The translations under genes were made by a program, and so were the position numbers. This document shows, piece after piece, positions 1 through 64,000 of a stretch of DNA of 64,000 nt (position 1 is the first letter of the stretch; each line of letters begins with the position of its first letter). Source of the stretch: Bolinopsis microptera (Eukaryota > Ctenophora > Tentaculata > Lobata > Bolinopsidae); contig NC_087075.1 in assembly GCF_026151205.1 (NCBI RefSeq), positions 5,636,858 through 5,700,857 on the forward strand, in the 5' to 3' direction. Below the pieces are notes generated by a model. The model worked only from the letters and a program-made list of their open reading frames with translations, made no database searches and had not been told where the DNA came from.

Positions 1-1787
1 AAGCTGCACGTGCGAGACCCTTTTCACCTGCGCTTACCAAAAATTCAAAGTTGTGCGTGCAATTACCAATCTGATAACTCGCTGCCTAGCAACAGAATTT
101 CAATGCATATATCAGCAATCATGATGATTTTATAGGTAGCTTTGATTAAAAAAGAATTTAAGAGTTCAGTGATTTGCGGATTTTAGGATAGCCACGGAAC
201 CTCTACTTTGTCAAAATTTCGGTCACTGGCCGGTAGCCCTAGTTCTGTTGGTCAATTTCTTCTTCATCGAGATTCACAAAATTTCAGGCATGAATAATGA
301 AGCGGCGCCTCTGATCGAGTAAAATCAATATAACTATCAATAATATTAGTTTTTGCAGCGGATATTAAAATTTGCTGCGCGCGCCGCCAAAACGCAGCGC
401 AACCGCGCTCAGAACATGCTTTCCAAAGAGGAAAAGAACGTTTTGGCAAACGTCCAGGCTTTCTGCCACCTGTTCCAGATTATCTTTATTTACTCAACAC
501 TGCTCCATGCCACCGACACTCCTTTGGCACGAAATAAAACAAAAGCTTTTGAAAAATCAAAATTTCTTACACAATACATGCAAGAAGTGGAACTCAAATC
601 TTTTTCAATGTTTGTTTTAAAACAATCTTCGGAGAAAACTGAAAAAGGCACAATCATACATTCAAATCTCAAAAAGGTTAATTTTCTACCATTTTTGTTA
701 TGACTCATGATGACAAACATTTTGATCGATTCCCGTTATGGATTTAATCGAAATCGTGAAATATCTGACAACCGGGAAACTCAGTTATGCAGGATGCTAC
801 GGCGATAGAAAATATGTGCACTCTGTTGAAAAAGTGGTAAATATTTGTAGGTTTCTCCTAACAGTCAATTGATAGAAGACATATTGTTTTAAAGTTTGCT
901 ATAATGCTTTGGTACAATGTCTCCAAGTATTGTAGAATCCACAAACCGAGCCCATCGATATTGACCCCAAATGAGGGAAGCAAGCAAGAGCCAAGAATTG
1001 AAAATGCGACTTAAATCTCCAACTCCTTACATGGCTGAACATAATTATTTGATCATCTCAGAATTAACTAAATGATAATTCCTGCGCTTTATGGTGTTTC
1101 TTCTAGATCACTACACGGCCTTGGCCAACTATTCAAAATATTTCTGGACCTGCTCAGGCAACCATATTTGGTCAATTCCTCTTGTTTGAACAAAGCTGTG
1201 GAATTTCTATCACGCTGCTTCAAACAACTTCTATATGGAATTCGAAACGAAAATCTTCCAAAACAAAGCTCACACATGTGCACTGGACGATATGACGACA
1301 TGACGTATTTTAGTGTTAGCTTACATTAAAGGTAACCGACCGGTTAAAAGCTGCTAAAACTTAAGTTATTTTTAGTTTTTTGAGCCGCACACCTTTTGAA
1401 AAGCATCGTTAAATAATTGTTTGTACAAAACTTTTTTTAATAAGCCATTTCTCAACTTCTGTTTTATATACTTCTAATAAATGGTAAAACAATTTAAATA
1501 GCTTCTTATTTACCCTATTCAAGCTGACCAGCTTAAAGAACAAAATTCAAAAGATTTTTTGTAACATACGAAAATTAGTTTAAAAATTCTGCAAAAATTC
1601 AAATATTAGGAAATATAACTAAAACATTATGAACTTAAACGTTATCTCAAAATGAATGGGAGCCATTGAAACTGGCCCAATCAATCATTGCATTGGCAAC
1701 ATCCGATTAAGTATTTGACATAAGTAAATACATAAACATCAGCCAAAAAATTTTTGTTACATAAATTAAACTTCGTTAATAATTTTT
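1..1787. other. Left flank; no firm gene
   Basis: This contains the 3' flank of the Ras-GEF gene (stop at 1788) and then unassigned DNA. On the plus strand a short open stretch from an ATG near 737 (MDLIEIVKYLTTG) is followed by an acceptor-like TTTCTTCTAG before 1107, with coding-looking but interrupted sequence after it. A GC-richer stretch at 350-480 also follows an acceptor-like tract. These could be exons or remnants of a plus-strand gene, but I recognise no family and do not call them. Confidence 0.3.
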
Positions 1788-54766
<52,979 letters not shown>

Positions 54767-55625
54767 CCTGTGAATATCGTATTAAATTTAAGTTGATTGA
54801 TCAAAAAGACAAAATAATGTGTCAGCAATGGTCATTATCCAACAATGTATATAAGGTTATATAAAAGATATTATATACATACTAGTCAATTAATAAATTT
54901 AATAAAACGGTAACAATTTCAAAAATATATTTAAAAACCCCCCTTGTAACAAATGTAGCTCAATGAAAATTCAAGGCACAGGCTGTAAGTTTACATCCAA
55001 ATCTGCTATTTTCACCACACCACTACAATTTCTCAACAATGTGTGGCTGTGTGCGCGGCGGGCTGTGTATAAGTGTATATGGCTGAATTTCAAATTTGAA
55101 TTTATTTTTGAATAAAACATATTATGTATTGATTGTTTTGTGGTAAATAAATCCTCTTTCTCCTCTATACTAAGAACAATGATTGTTATTCCTAATAGAG
55201 AAGAAAGGGTCATTCAAACAATATATATACATTCAGTTAAATCAAGTGATGCAATTGGCAGAGAACAGTCAAATCAAGTGTTGCTATTGGCAGAGCTTGA
55301 AAATGTAACATTCCATCAAAGGTAATTTTAATAGATAATTCTAATAGATCAAATTTTACTATATTCCTGATAAATTCATATCGCATTAAATAGTTACCAC
55401 TTATTATTAAATCTAAAATAGCTGATAATTTAACAAATTATTAACCGTCCCCTTCAAGTGTTAAGTGAGCAATAATCTACCAACAAACGAATTAGCCAAA
55501 TATTGGCGAAAAGTTTTGACAGGATAATTTACTATAGGCAGGGATAATTTGGCTGTGTCGACAGTGGGGTTCCTTAAACCCAATGAAGTCCTCAGCTTAG
55601 CACAGCCAATCCGAGGGATTGATGG
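54767..55625. promoter_or_regulatory. 5' flank of the Ras-GEF coding sequence
   Basis: A splice acceptor (TTCACAG) immediately precedes the start-codon exon, so at least one 5' UTR exon and the promoter should lie here or beyond the transposon nest. No TATA box or first exon could be fixed. Confidence 0.3.
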
Positions 55626-55889
55626 CACATGGGGGGGGGTGTCATGTCCGTCTATGTCCGCCTATGTCCTGTCCTTTTTGGATTCTATGAGACAACGGAC
55701 GTGTTTTTTGGGACATTGGCGGACACGGACGGACATTGGCGGACTCGGACGGACATTGGCGGACTCGGACGGACATTGGCGGACCCGGACGGACATTGGC
55801 GGACTCGGACGGACATTGGCGGACCCGGACGGACATTGGCGGACTTGGATGGACATTGGTGGACATTAGCGGACATTGGTGGACATTAG

Positions 55890-58800
55890 GGGGGGGGGGG
55901 GCTCATGTTATTTTTTGTCCGTTTTTGTCCGTTCAATTTTGTCCGTTTTCAGAAAATAGGGTACCGAACGGACAAAAACGGACAAAAATTGTAACTTTTG
56001 ATTTAAATTTTCTCCACAATTTGTAACAGGCTATTTGCAGAAATGGGTAGCCCGGTTAATGACCATGGTCCTTTCTCAAACTTTTAATACTCAATTAGGT
56101 ACTAAGAATAACATAAAAAGGGATGAAAAGGGAATTTTTTTATGAAATATGTCATGTAACAACTTTTCCATATTATTATTACTGGAGAGTGAAACTCTGT
56201 TAAGCCAAAAGATTCTTGAGCACATTTTGAGTCAGACTCAAATACGCTTAAAAACATTTTAGTATAACAATAAATTGTGTAAACAATAACACCAACAATA
56301 ATTATAAATTGAACAAATTATTGAGGGATGAAAGTGAGGAAGAGGAGGAGGGGGACTGAGGAGGGGGGACTGAGGAGGAGGAGGGGGCTGAGGAGGAGAA
56401 AGAGGACTGATGAGGAGGAGGAGTAGGAGGCTAGGAGGAGGAGAAGAAGAAGGACTCAGGACCTGAGGGCTGAGGAGGAGGAGGAGGAGGACTGAGGAGG
56501 AGGAGGACTGAGGAGGAGGAGGACTGAGGAGGAGGAGGACTGAGGAGGAGGAGGACTGAGGAGGAGGAGGACTGAGAAGAAGGAGAACTGAGGAGGAGGA
56601 GGACTGAGGAGGAGGAGGACTGAGGAGGAGGAGGACTGAGAAGAAGGAGAACTGAGGAGAACCGAGGATGCGGACTGAATAGGAGGATGAGGAGGAGGAG
56701 GAGGAGGAGGAGGAGGAGGAGGAGGAGGAGGAGGAGGAGGAGGAGGAGGAGGAGGAGGAGGAGGAGGAGGAGGAGGAGGAGGAGGAGGAGGAGGAGGAGG
56801 AGGACTAAGGAGAACTGAGGAGGAGGGGGAGGAGGAGGAAGAGTAAAACTGAGGAGGACTAAGGAGGAGTACTGAGGGGGGGTCCAAGGGGAACTTTGGG
56901 GAACTTTGGGAAAGTCCCCCAAGATTTCTGAAGTTCCCCAAAAAAAGTTCCCCAAAACTCCCCAAAGTTCCCCAAAATTCCCCAAAATTATTCAAAATTA
57001 TTTAAAATTATTCAAAATTATTCAAAATTATTCAAAATTTCTCTAATATACATTAATACCCATTAATGTTAACATGTATGTTATTATAAGGTATAATCTT
57101 AACTTACTTGTTGATACTTGCAGCATGATAATTTGTTTGGCATTATAATTTTTTTGGGGAACTTTGGGGAACTTTGGGGAATTTTGGGGAACTTTCTGAA
57201 GTTCCCCAAAAAAAAGTTCCCCAAAATTCCCCAAAATTATTTGTTTCATTGATAATTTTTTGGGGAACTTTGGGAAAGTCCCCCAGGTTTCCTGAAGTTC
57301 CCCAAAAAAAAGTTCCCCAAAACTCCCCAAAGTTCCCCTTGGACCCCCCCCCTACTGAGGAGGACTGAGGAGGAGGACTGAAGAGGGGGACTGAGGAGGA
57401 GGAGGGGAGGCGGAGGAGGACTGAGGAGGATGACTGATGAGTAATGATGAGGAGAAGGAGGTGGATGAGAAGGATGAGGAGGACTAAGGAGAAGGAGGAG
57501 AAGAAGGAGGACTGGTGAAGAGGATTGATGAGGAGGAGGAGGAGGACTAATGAGGAGGAGGAGGAGGACTGAGCAGTAGGAGTAGGAGGAGGACTGAGGA
57601 GGGGAGGAGATGGAGGACTGAGGAGGATCTGAGGATCAGGATGACCCAGGAGGAGGAGGAGGATGACCCAGGAGGAGGATATAGGGGGAGGAGGAGGACT
57701 GAGGAGGAGGACTGAGGAGAAGGAGGAGGAGGACTGAGGAGGAGGACTGAAGAGGGGGACTGAGGAAGAGGAGGGGAGGCGGAGGAGGATTGAGGAGGAT
57801 GACTGATAACTGGTGAGGAATGACGAGGAGGGGAATGAGGTGGATGAGGAGGATGAGGAGGACTAAGGAGGAGGAGGAGAAGAAGGACTGGTGAAGAGGA
57901 TTGATGAGGAGGAGGACTGATGAGGAGGAGGAGGACTGAGGAGGAGGAGGACTGAGGAGTAGTAGTAGGAGAATGACTGAGGAGGGGAGGAGGAAGAGGA
58001 CTGAGGAGAATCAGGATGACCCAGGAGGAGGACCCAGGAGGAGGAGGAGGCGGAGGACTGAGGAGGATGACTGAGGAGGAGGAGGACTGAGGAGGAGGAG
58101 GAGGAGGACTGAGAAGGAGGAGGAGGAGGACTGAGAAGGAGGAGGACTGATGAGAACTGAGGAGTTGGAGTTGGAGGACTAAATAGGAGGAGGAGGGGGA
58201 TTGGGGGAGGACTGAGGAGGACTGAGGAGGAGGAGAACTAAGGAGAAATATGAGGAGGATGAGGACTGAGGAGGAGGAGGACTGAGGATGACTGAGGAGG
58301 ATGGCTGAGGAGGATGACTGAGAGGGAGGAGGAGGAGTAAAACTGAGGAGGACTGAGGAGAAGGAGGATGAGGACTGAGGAGGACTGAAGAGGGGACTGA
58401 GGAGGAGGAGGGGAGGCGGAGGAGGACGACTGATGAGGAATGATGAGGAGGGGAAGGAGGTGGATGAGGAGGATGAGGAGGACTAAGGGGAAGGAGGAGG
58501 AGAAGGAGAAGGAGGACTGGTGAAGAGGATTGATGAGGAGGAGGAGGACTGATGTGGAGGAGGAGGACTGAGGAGGAGGAGGACTGAGGAGTAGGAGTAG
58601 GAGGAGTACTAAGGAGGGGAGGAGGAAGAAGAGGAGGAAGAAGAGGGGAAGGAGGTGGATGAGGAGGATGAGGAGGACTAAGGAGGAGGAGGAGAAGAAG
58701 GACTGGTGAAGAGGATTGATGAGGAGGAGAACTGATAAGGAGGAGGAGGAGGACTGAGGAGGAGGAGGACTGAGAAGTAGTAGTAGGAGGATGACTGAGG

Positions 58801-59848
58801 AGGGGAGGAGGAAGAGGACTGAGGAGAATCAGGATGACCCAGGAGGAGGACCCAGGAAGAGGAGGAGGCGGAGGACTGAGGAGGATGACTGAGGAGGAGG
58901 AGGAGGAGGAGGACTGAGAAGGAGGAGGACTGAGGAGAACTGAGGAGGAGGAGGAGGACTGAGGAGGAGGACTGAAGAGGGGGACTGAGGAGGAGGAGGG
59001 GTGGCGGAGGAGGACGACTGATGAGGAATGATGAGGAGGGGAAGGAGGTGGATGAGGAGGACTAAGGAGAAGGAGGAGGAGAAGGAGAAAGAGGACCGGT
59101 GAAGAGGATTGATGAGGAGGAGGAGGACTGATGAGGAGGAGGACTGTGGAGGAGGAGGACTGTGGAGGAGGAGGACTGTGTAGGAGGAGGACTGAGGAGT
59201 AGGAGTAGGAGGAGGACTGAGGAGGGGAGGAGGAAGAAGACTGAGGAGGATCAGGATGACCCAGGAGGAGGACCCAGGAGGAGGAGGATCAGGACTGAGG
59301 AGGAGGACTGAGAAGGAGGAGGACTGAGGAGAACTGAGGAGGAGGAGGAGGACTGAATAGGAGGAGGAGGGGGACTGGGGAAGGACTGAGGAGGAGGACT
59401 GAGAAGGACTGAGGAGGAGGACTGAGGAGGAGGAGGACTAAGGGGAAGGATGAGGAGGAGGACTGAGGACTGAAAAAGAAGAAGAGGATGATGAAAAGGA
59501 GGAGGACTGAGGAGGAGGACTGAGGAGGACTGAGGAGGATGGCTGAGGAGGAGGACTGAGGAGGAGGACTGAGAGGGAGGAGGAGAAGGAAGACTGAGGA
59601 GGAGAAGGACTGAAGAGGAGAAGGAGGAGGAGGACCCAGGAGGAGGACCCAGGAAGAGGACCCAGGAGGAGGAGGAGGAGGAGGAGGAAGAGGAGGTGGA
59701 GGAGGAAGAGGAGGAAACATCTAAATGTTCTTTCCATTTTTGTTATTTTTTGTCCGTTTTTGTCCGTTTTTGTCCGCTCTATTTTTTGTCCGTTTTGAAA
59801 ATATAGGGTAGCGAACGGACAAAAAACATGAGCCCCCCCCCCCCCCCC
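55890..59848. mobile_element. Poly-G-tipped composite element B (TTTTTGTCCG motif), nested in A
   Basis: The left tip is a G-run then CTCATGTTATTTTTTGTCCG and the right tip CGGACAAAAAACATGAG then a C-run. ACATTAG lies directly outside both ends (55883-55889, 59849-59855). The core AAATAGGGTACCGAAC / ATATAGGGTAGCGAAC is in the same orientation at both ends. A third, tip-degenerate copy of the right end lies at 61015-61127. The cargo is the purine array. Confidence 0.75.
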
Positions 59849-61000
59849 ACATTAGCGGACAAACATTTTGAGGACTGAAGAGTACTGAAGAGTACTGAAG
59901 AGTACTGAGGAGGATGGCTGAGAAGGATGGCTGAGGAGGATGGCTGAGGAGGATGACTGAGGAGGATGACTGAGGAGGATGACTGAGAGGGAGGAGAAGG
60001 ATCAGGAAGACCCAGGAGGAGGAGGAGGAGGAGGACCCATAAGGAGGACCTAGGAGGAGGAGGAGGAGAACTGAGGAGGATGACTGAGGAGGAGGAGGAC
60101 TCAGGAGGAGGACTGAGGAGGACTGAGAAGGAGGAGGACTGAGGAGGATGGCTGAGGAGGATGGCTGAGGAGGATGACTGAGAGGGAGGAGGAGGAGGAA
60201 GAGGAGGAAGAGGACTCAGGAGGAGGACTCAGAAGGAAGAGGAGGAGGACTCAGGAGGAGGACTCAGGAGGAGGACTTAGGAGAAATGAGAAGGAGGACT
60301 GAGGAGAACTGAGGAGGAGAAGGAGGAGGACTGAATAGGAGGAGGAGAAGGAGGGGGACTGGGAGAGGACTGGGGAGGAGGAGGACTGATGAGAAGGATG
60401 AGGAGGAGGACCCAGGAGGAGGAGGACTGAGGACCGAGGAGGAAGAGGAGGAGGACTGATGAGAAGGATGAGGAGGAGGACCCAGGAGGAGGAGGACTGA
60501 GGACCGAGGAGGAAGAGGAGGAGGATGAAGAGGAGGAGGAGGACCCAGGAGGAGGAGGACCCAGGAGGAGGAGGACTGAGGAGGACTGAGGAGGACTGAG
60601 GAGGACTGAGGAGGATGGCTGAGGAGGATGACTGAGAGGGAAGAGGAGGAGGAGGAGGAGGACTGAGGAGGACTGAGAAGGAGGAGGAGGAGGAGGAGGA
60701 CTGAATAGGAGGAGGAGGAGGGGGACTGGGGGAGGACTGAGGAGGAGGATGGAGGACTGAGGAGAAGGATGAGGAGGAGGACTGAGGACTGAGGAGGAAG
60801 AGGAGGACCCAGGAGGAGGACCCAGGAGGAGGACTCAGGAGGAGGAGGAGGACTGGGGAGGAGGAGGACTGTTGAGGACTGATGAGGAGGACTGAGGACG
60901 AGGAGGAGGAGTAGGAGGAGGACTGAGGAGGGGAGGAGGAAGAGGACTGAAGCTGAGGAAGATCAGGAAGACCCAGGGGGAGGAGGAGGAAGAGTAGGAG
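56330..61000. repeat. Polypurine GAGGAC array, about 4.6 kb
   Basis: GAGGAGGAC/TGAGGAGGAG-type repeats make the plus strand nearly all A and G, with isolated C and T; a pure (GAG)n core lies at about 56690-56800. A higher-order unit starting GACTGAAGAGGGGGACTGAG recurs at about 57376, 57747, 58388 and 58967. The array is interrupted by element C and by the right end of element B. The long minus-strand frames (Ser/Pro/Leu-rich) are artefacts. Confidence 0.95.
56878..57352. mobile_element. Poly-G-tipped element C (GGGGAACTTT motif), nested in the purine array
   Basis: The left tip is GGGGGTCCAAGGGGAACTTT and the right tip AAAGTTCCCCTTGGA then a C-run. TACTGAGG flanks both ends (56870-56877, 57353-57360). 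Three foldback segments of GGGGAACTTT / AAAGTTCCCC are present. The core AAGTCCCCCA is in the same orientation at the two ends. The cargo is only about 160 bp of AT-rich DNA. Confidence 0.8.
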
Positions 61001-61439
61001 GAGGAAGCATCTAAATGTTATTTCCATTTTTGTCCGTTTTTGTCCATTTTTGTCCGTTTTTGTCCGCTCTATTTTTTGTCCGTTTTGAAAATATAGGGTA
61101 CCGAACGGACAAAAAACATGATCCCCCTATAACAGCAAAAATTGAACATTTTATTTAGCAATTTAGGTGTCCATTAATGTCCGCCTATGTCCGCCTATGT
61201 CCGTCTATGTCCGCCTATGTCCGTCTATGTCCGCCTATGTCCGCCTATGTCCTGTCCTTTTTGGATTCTATGAGACAAGCGGACATAGACGGACGTGACA
61301 CCCCCCCCACATGGCAGGGACCGAACCTTGCATATGACAGGGACCGAACCTGCAACTTGTAGAGTACAAAAGGTGCAAGCTACAACAACATTACCACCAG
61401 TCGAGTGCAGGTTTGACAACGAAAATGACGAATCAAATT

Positions 61440-62650
61440 AAATAAAATAGTAACAAATTTCTTGGTGTAGTTGTTTTATGAAATGAAATGAAATGAAATG
61501 AAATAAAGCATTTGTATCCCGCTTATATCAACAATCCAAATAAAAATAAAGATTGCCGATGTCAAAGCAGCTGGCCTATGAATATACCCCAAACTAAGAT
61601 ATTCAGTTAATGAGTATGATATAAAAATCCAAAACTAAATTACTTATTGACATTAAAAGTTAGCATAGCAACGGTAAAAAAACAACTTAAGGATGTATAT
61701 CATCAAACATTATTATAAATCGTTCACTCCACTATCTTGTCCTCACAACAAATTTTACCACTTCTGATATAATAATGTTTATCTGTGTCTTCTTTGGCAA
61801 TCTGTTTCATCTCTAAGACCAACTGCTGATGGATAGTTCGTTCCTCAGGTGATCAGGTCCGGAGAAATGAAAACAGTTTTATGACGTGAAATCAGTCTCA
61901 GTTCTTTGGCTTTCACTAATATCTGATGGACTGTACTTGAGTTTTCAAAAGAAACTTTAACTGGTCTAATCTTTTCAGCTGACTTCTTCCCAACCCGGAC
62001 AGCTTCGAAGTGTGGCTTTTCTTCAATCTGCTGAAACATCTCGCCAACTTCATGATTCAGATTCTCTTCACTAGTCTCCTCGAAACCAAATATTAACACA
62101 TTCTTAGTTCGATCCTCTTCTGATATAACATTCTGTACAACCTTTTTCAAGCTCTCTTCTGTGAGTACAGGTGCGGCTTTCGAAACAGCTTGACTGAATG
62201 TGATTATCCCAGCTTGAACAGTGTCCTGGACGGTGGTCTTGACGGTGGAGTGCACGGATTCCAATTGCTTCGATTTGCTTTCCAGAAGTTCAGCCTGCAG
62301 CTTGATAACAGTACTTTGCGATCGGATAAGCTCGCTCTTCAACTCCTCCATATCTTTCTTGATATCCAGAAACGTTTCTACATGATCACTGGTAGTCCGA
62401 TACGCATTATACAAATGTTTGACTAAAACTGCCTTCACTGGCTTTTTGAACGTTTCAGCTGAAAACTCATTTTCATGGTCACAGCCCATAGCTTCCGAGA
62501 GTTTAGTAACCCAAGAGTTATAGACCTGATGGTTATCGGTAATGCAGGAAGAGTAATTTGACAATCTTTGAAGAATATCCATTTCCTCATCATCCATCGT
62601 GTACTTGTACTTGTATAAAGTAAAAACACAGTACCCGCACAATGGCAGTT
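61440..62650 (-). mobile_element. LINE-like element remnant with ORF1 only
   Basis: An ORF1-type protein reads from an ATG at 62597 (MDDEEMDILQRLSNYSS), through a coiled-coil stretch (EELKSELIRSQSTVIKLQAE), to an RRM-like block (TKNVLIFGFEETSEEN, RPVKVSFENSS, FISPDLI). It meets a stop at 61845; the adjacent frame continues with the expected family ending (EERTIHQQLVLEMKQ) to a stop near 61726, so one extra base seems inserted. A (TTTCA)n tail follows at 61478-61505 (minus strand sense) with no ORF2 between, so the copy is either non-autonomous or internally deleted. Confidence 0.6.
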
Positions 62651-62799
62651 ATAATGTAGCGATAAAATAGAGATAAGAGAGCTAGATTATCAACACGTAA
62701 CAAAAACTGCACATTATGCATTATATATAATAAAATGTTTCAAACAGTATACACAAGTAAAACAAAATTTTAAGTAAAACAAAATTTAAGTTTTATTGC

Positions 62800-63480
62800 C
62801 ATTACAATGAATAATGAATAATAATAATAATAATTTTTAACTCGTATATTGGGTAGACTGTGTATTTGTTATGTATTTTATATTATACAGTTTTGTGTAC
62901 ATGTAATTATTGTTATTTACTGGACTAAGGGGTGTACATGTGTTGGAGTTTTTCTCTTATTTTTCTTCTCTTGCTCTGCATGCCCTGATTCTTGTATAAA
63001 CATGATGTTTGTTATATTGTATATTCTAGTATTGATTTTGGTATTTTGTGGGTCAGATTCAGCAATACCCAATGGGTACTTGCTGAATCACTGTTTTATA
63101 CACTCCGTAACCAGTTCCTGTGTTCCGTCCCTTGCCCTGCAAGCCCTGTTTCTTGATTATACAGCATTTATTTATCGTGTATTACACTGCAGTATGTAAT
63201 AAACATTTGTAGTAGTGTAGGATTGTTTGAATTTCTTTTTGCTAGGTTTTATAATATTTATTTGTATAATTTGTGATGGTTTCTCCCGGTTTTCTTCTCT
63301 TGCGTAGCAAGCCCTGTCTCTTGTAAAAACAACCTCGAAAGATTTGTAGATACACATAGTCTCTACACCTTTACCCTCTGGTCCCTAGGGTCAGCTGATC
63401 CCGGGCCAGAGGAAAACTACCGACTGCCAAGGTTTGACGCCTAGGCAGTCGAGACCTCTTATTGAGACCCTTTATAATAA
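62800..63480 (+). mobile_element. LINE 3' region fragment
   Basis: Contains the family sequence found (in opposite orientation) at 13262-13600, including GCCTAGGCAGTCGAGACCTC and CTTGCGTAGCAAGCCCTGTC. Related motifs (TTGCTCTGCATGCCCTG, TTGCCCTGCAAGCCCTG) occur at 62974 and 63133. No coding sequence. The last 500 bases of the window show nothing recognisable. Confidence 0.5.
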
Positions 63481-64000
63481 TAATTCTATACAGTTACATA
63501 ATTGAAAAAATTATGGCCCCTTATTGTGGGCAGAGTATGTGTCTTTATTGAATTGTCCTGATATAAACTTTATAAACTTATCTAAGTGACTGCATTAAAA
63601 TAATTTAAGGTGAGTTCTCTTAAAACTTTAAGACAATAGGAATAAATACTAGGACCTAATAAAATCAAAACAAAATGCAGCCTAATTTGTTGTTGAGCTT
63701 TCTCTTCTCCTACGGTTGACTAGAGGAACCATCTTTGGCGAGTATTAGGAACTTAGACCATTACAAATACCGTACTGTTAGTTTGCAAGGCATGTGGACT
63801 AAGTGGGTCGAGAGTACTCGACTTGAAAGTGGGTGTTGAGAATCCTCAACAATACTAAAGATAATGATATTCAGAAGATGAGGCAGTAGAGTGAGTAGTA
63901 GAGGCTGAAGAAGAATAAATGTCACAAGAGATGAGCACTATAATAATCATCTTCATGATAGTTCACCAATGGCAATTTGTGCTAGAGAGCGGAAGGCAGT

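Larger units (their letters stand above)
55633..61307. mobile_element. Poly-G-tipped composite element A (TGTCCGTCTA motif)
   Basis: The left tip is GGGGGGGTGTCATGTCCG and the right tip CGGACGTGACACCCCCCC. CACATGG lies directly outside both ends (55626-55632, 61308-61314). Both ends carry the same core, CTGTCCTTTTTGGATTCTAT, in direct orientation, flanked by TGTCCG and CGGACA motifs in foldback arrangement. A 20-bp repeat (GGACATTGGCGGACTCGGAC) follows the left end. The interior is element B and its purine array. No protein-coding sequence is visible. Confidence 0.75.

Noticed and set aside
737-1330. Possible plus-strand exons left of the Ras-GEF gene
   Set aside because: They look somewhat coding, but the best frame has internal stops and no family is recognised.
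55642-55889. Frames over the 20-bp GGACATTGGCGGACTCGGAC repeat
   Set aside because: Repeat translation inside element A; not a gene.
56431-61027. Ser/Pro/Leu-rich frames on the minus strand
   Set aside because: Translation of the polypurine array; no start context, domain or codon bias.
61320-61420. tRNA-like sequence (GGTTCGGTCCC B-box on the minus strand)
   Set aside because: No complete cloverleaf or A-box could be drawn; at most a tRNA-derived SINE fragment.

Overview
The window is animal nuclear DNA: AT-rich, dominated by introns, and full of satellites and transposon fragments. Exons are short and bounded by GT-AG introns. The protein families (PTB, REM/CDC25 Ras exchange factor, HNK1-type carbohydrate sulfotransferase, ADAR-type deaminase fold) point to a metazoan, probably an invertebrate. 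I cannot place it more precisely.

Backbone: one very large minus-strand gene covers about 1.8-54.8 kb. I assembled 34 coding exons by hand. 32 of the 33 exon-exon joins are phase-compatible; the join between 42155 and 38378 is not, so at least one small exon is missing there. The protein (about 1,880 residues) reads, N to C: PTB domain, ankyrin repeats, Ser-rich linker, ARM/HEAT-like helices, Ras-GEF N-terminal (REM) domain, FERM C-lobe-like segment, basic/Ser-rich linker, catalytic CDC25 domain. I know of no described Ras/Rap exchange factor with this layout.

Two further same-strand genes sit in its introns. 14085-15236 encodes a Golgi carbohydrate sulfotransferase with intact PAPS-binding motifs. 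23430-27137 encodes an ADAR/ADAD-like protein with nine 15-residue repeats, an RG tract, two degenerate dsRBDs and a deaminase domain lacking the catalytic Glu and two zinc ligands.

Mobile DNA: 13.3-19.6 kb holds a LINE tail, an inverted-repeat element and a poly-G-tipped composite element with a broken LINE inside. 55.6-61.3 kb is a nest of three poly-G-tipped composite elements, one inside another, carrying about 4.6 kb of almost pure purine (GAGGAC-type) repeat. 61.4-63.5 kb holds an ORF1-like LINE protein remnant and a LINE 3' region. All four composite elements follow the same plan: outer G-run/C-run tips, short direct repeats of 7-8 bp outside, and the same foldback core at both ends in direct orientation.

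Repeats: a 17-bp satellite (39.0-40.4 kb), a 15-bp minisatellite (21.2-22.0 kb), two long (CT)n tracts and many small tandem duplications. Several of the small duplications lie exactly on splice sites of the large gene. No tRNA, rRNA or CRISPR was found.
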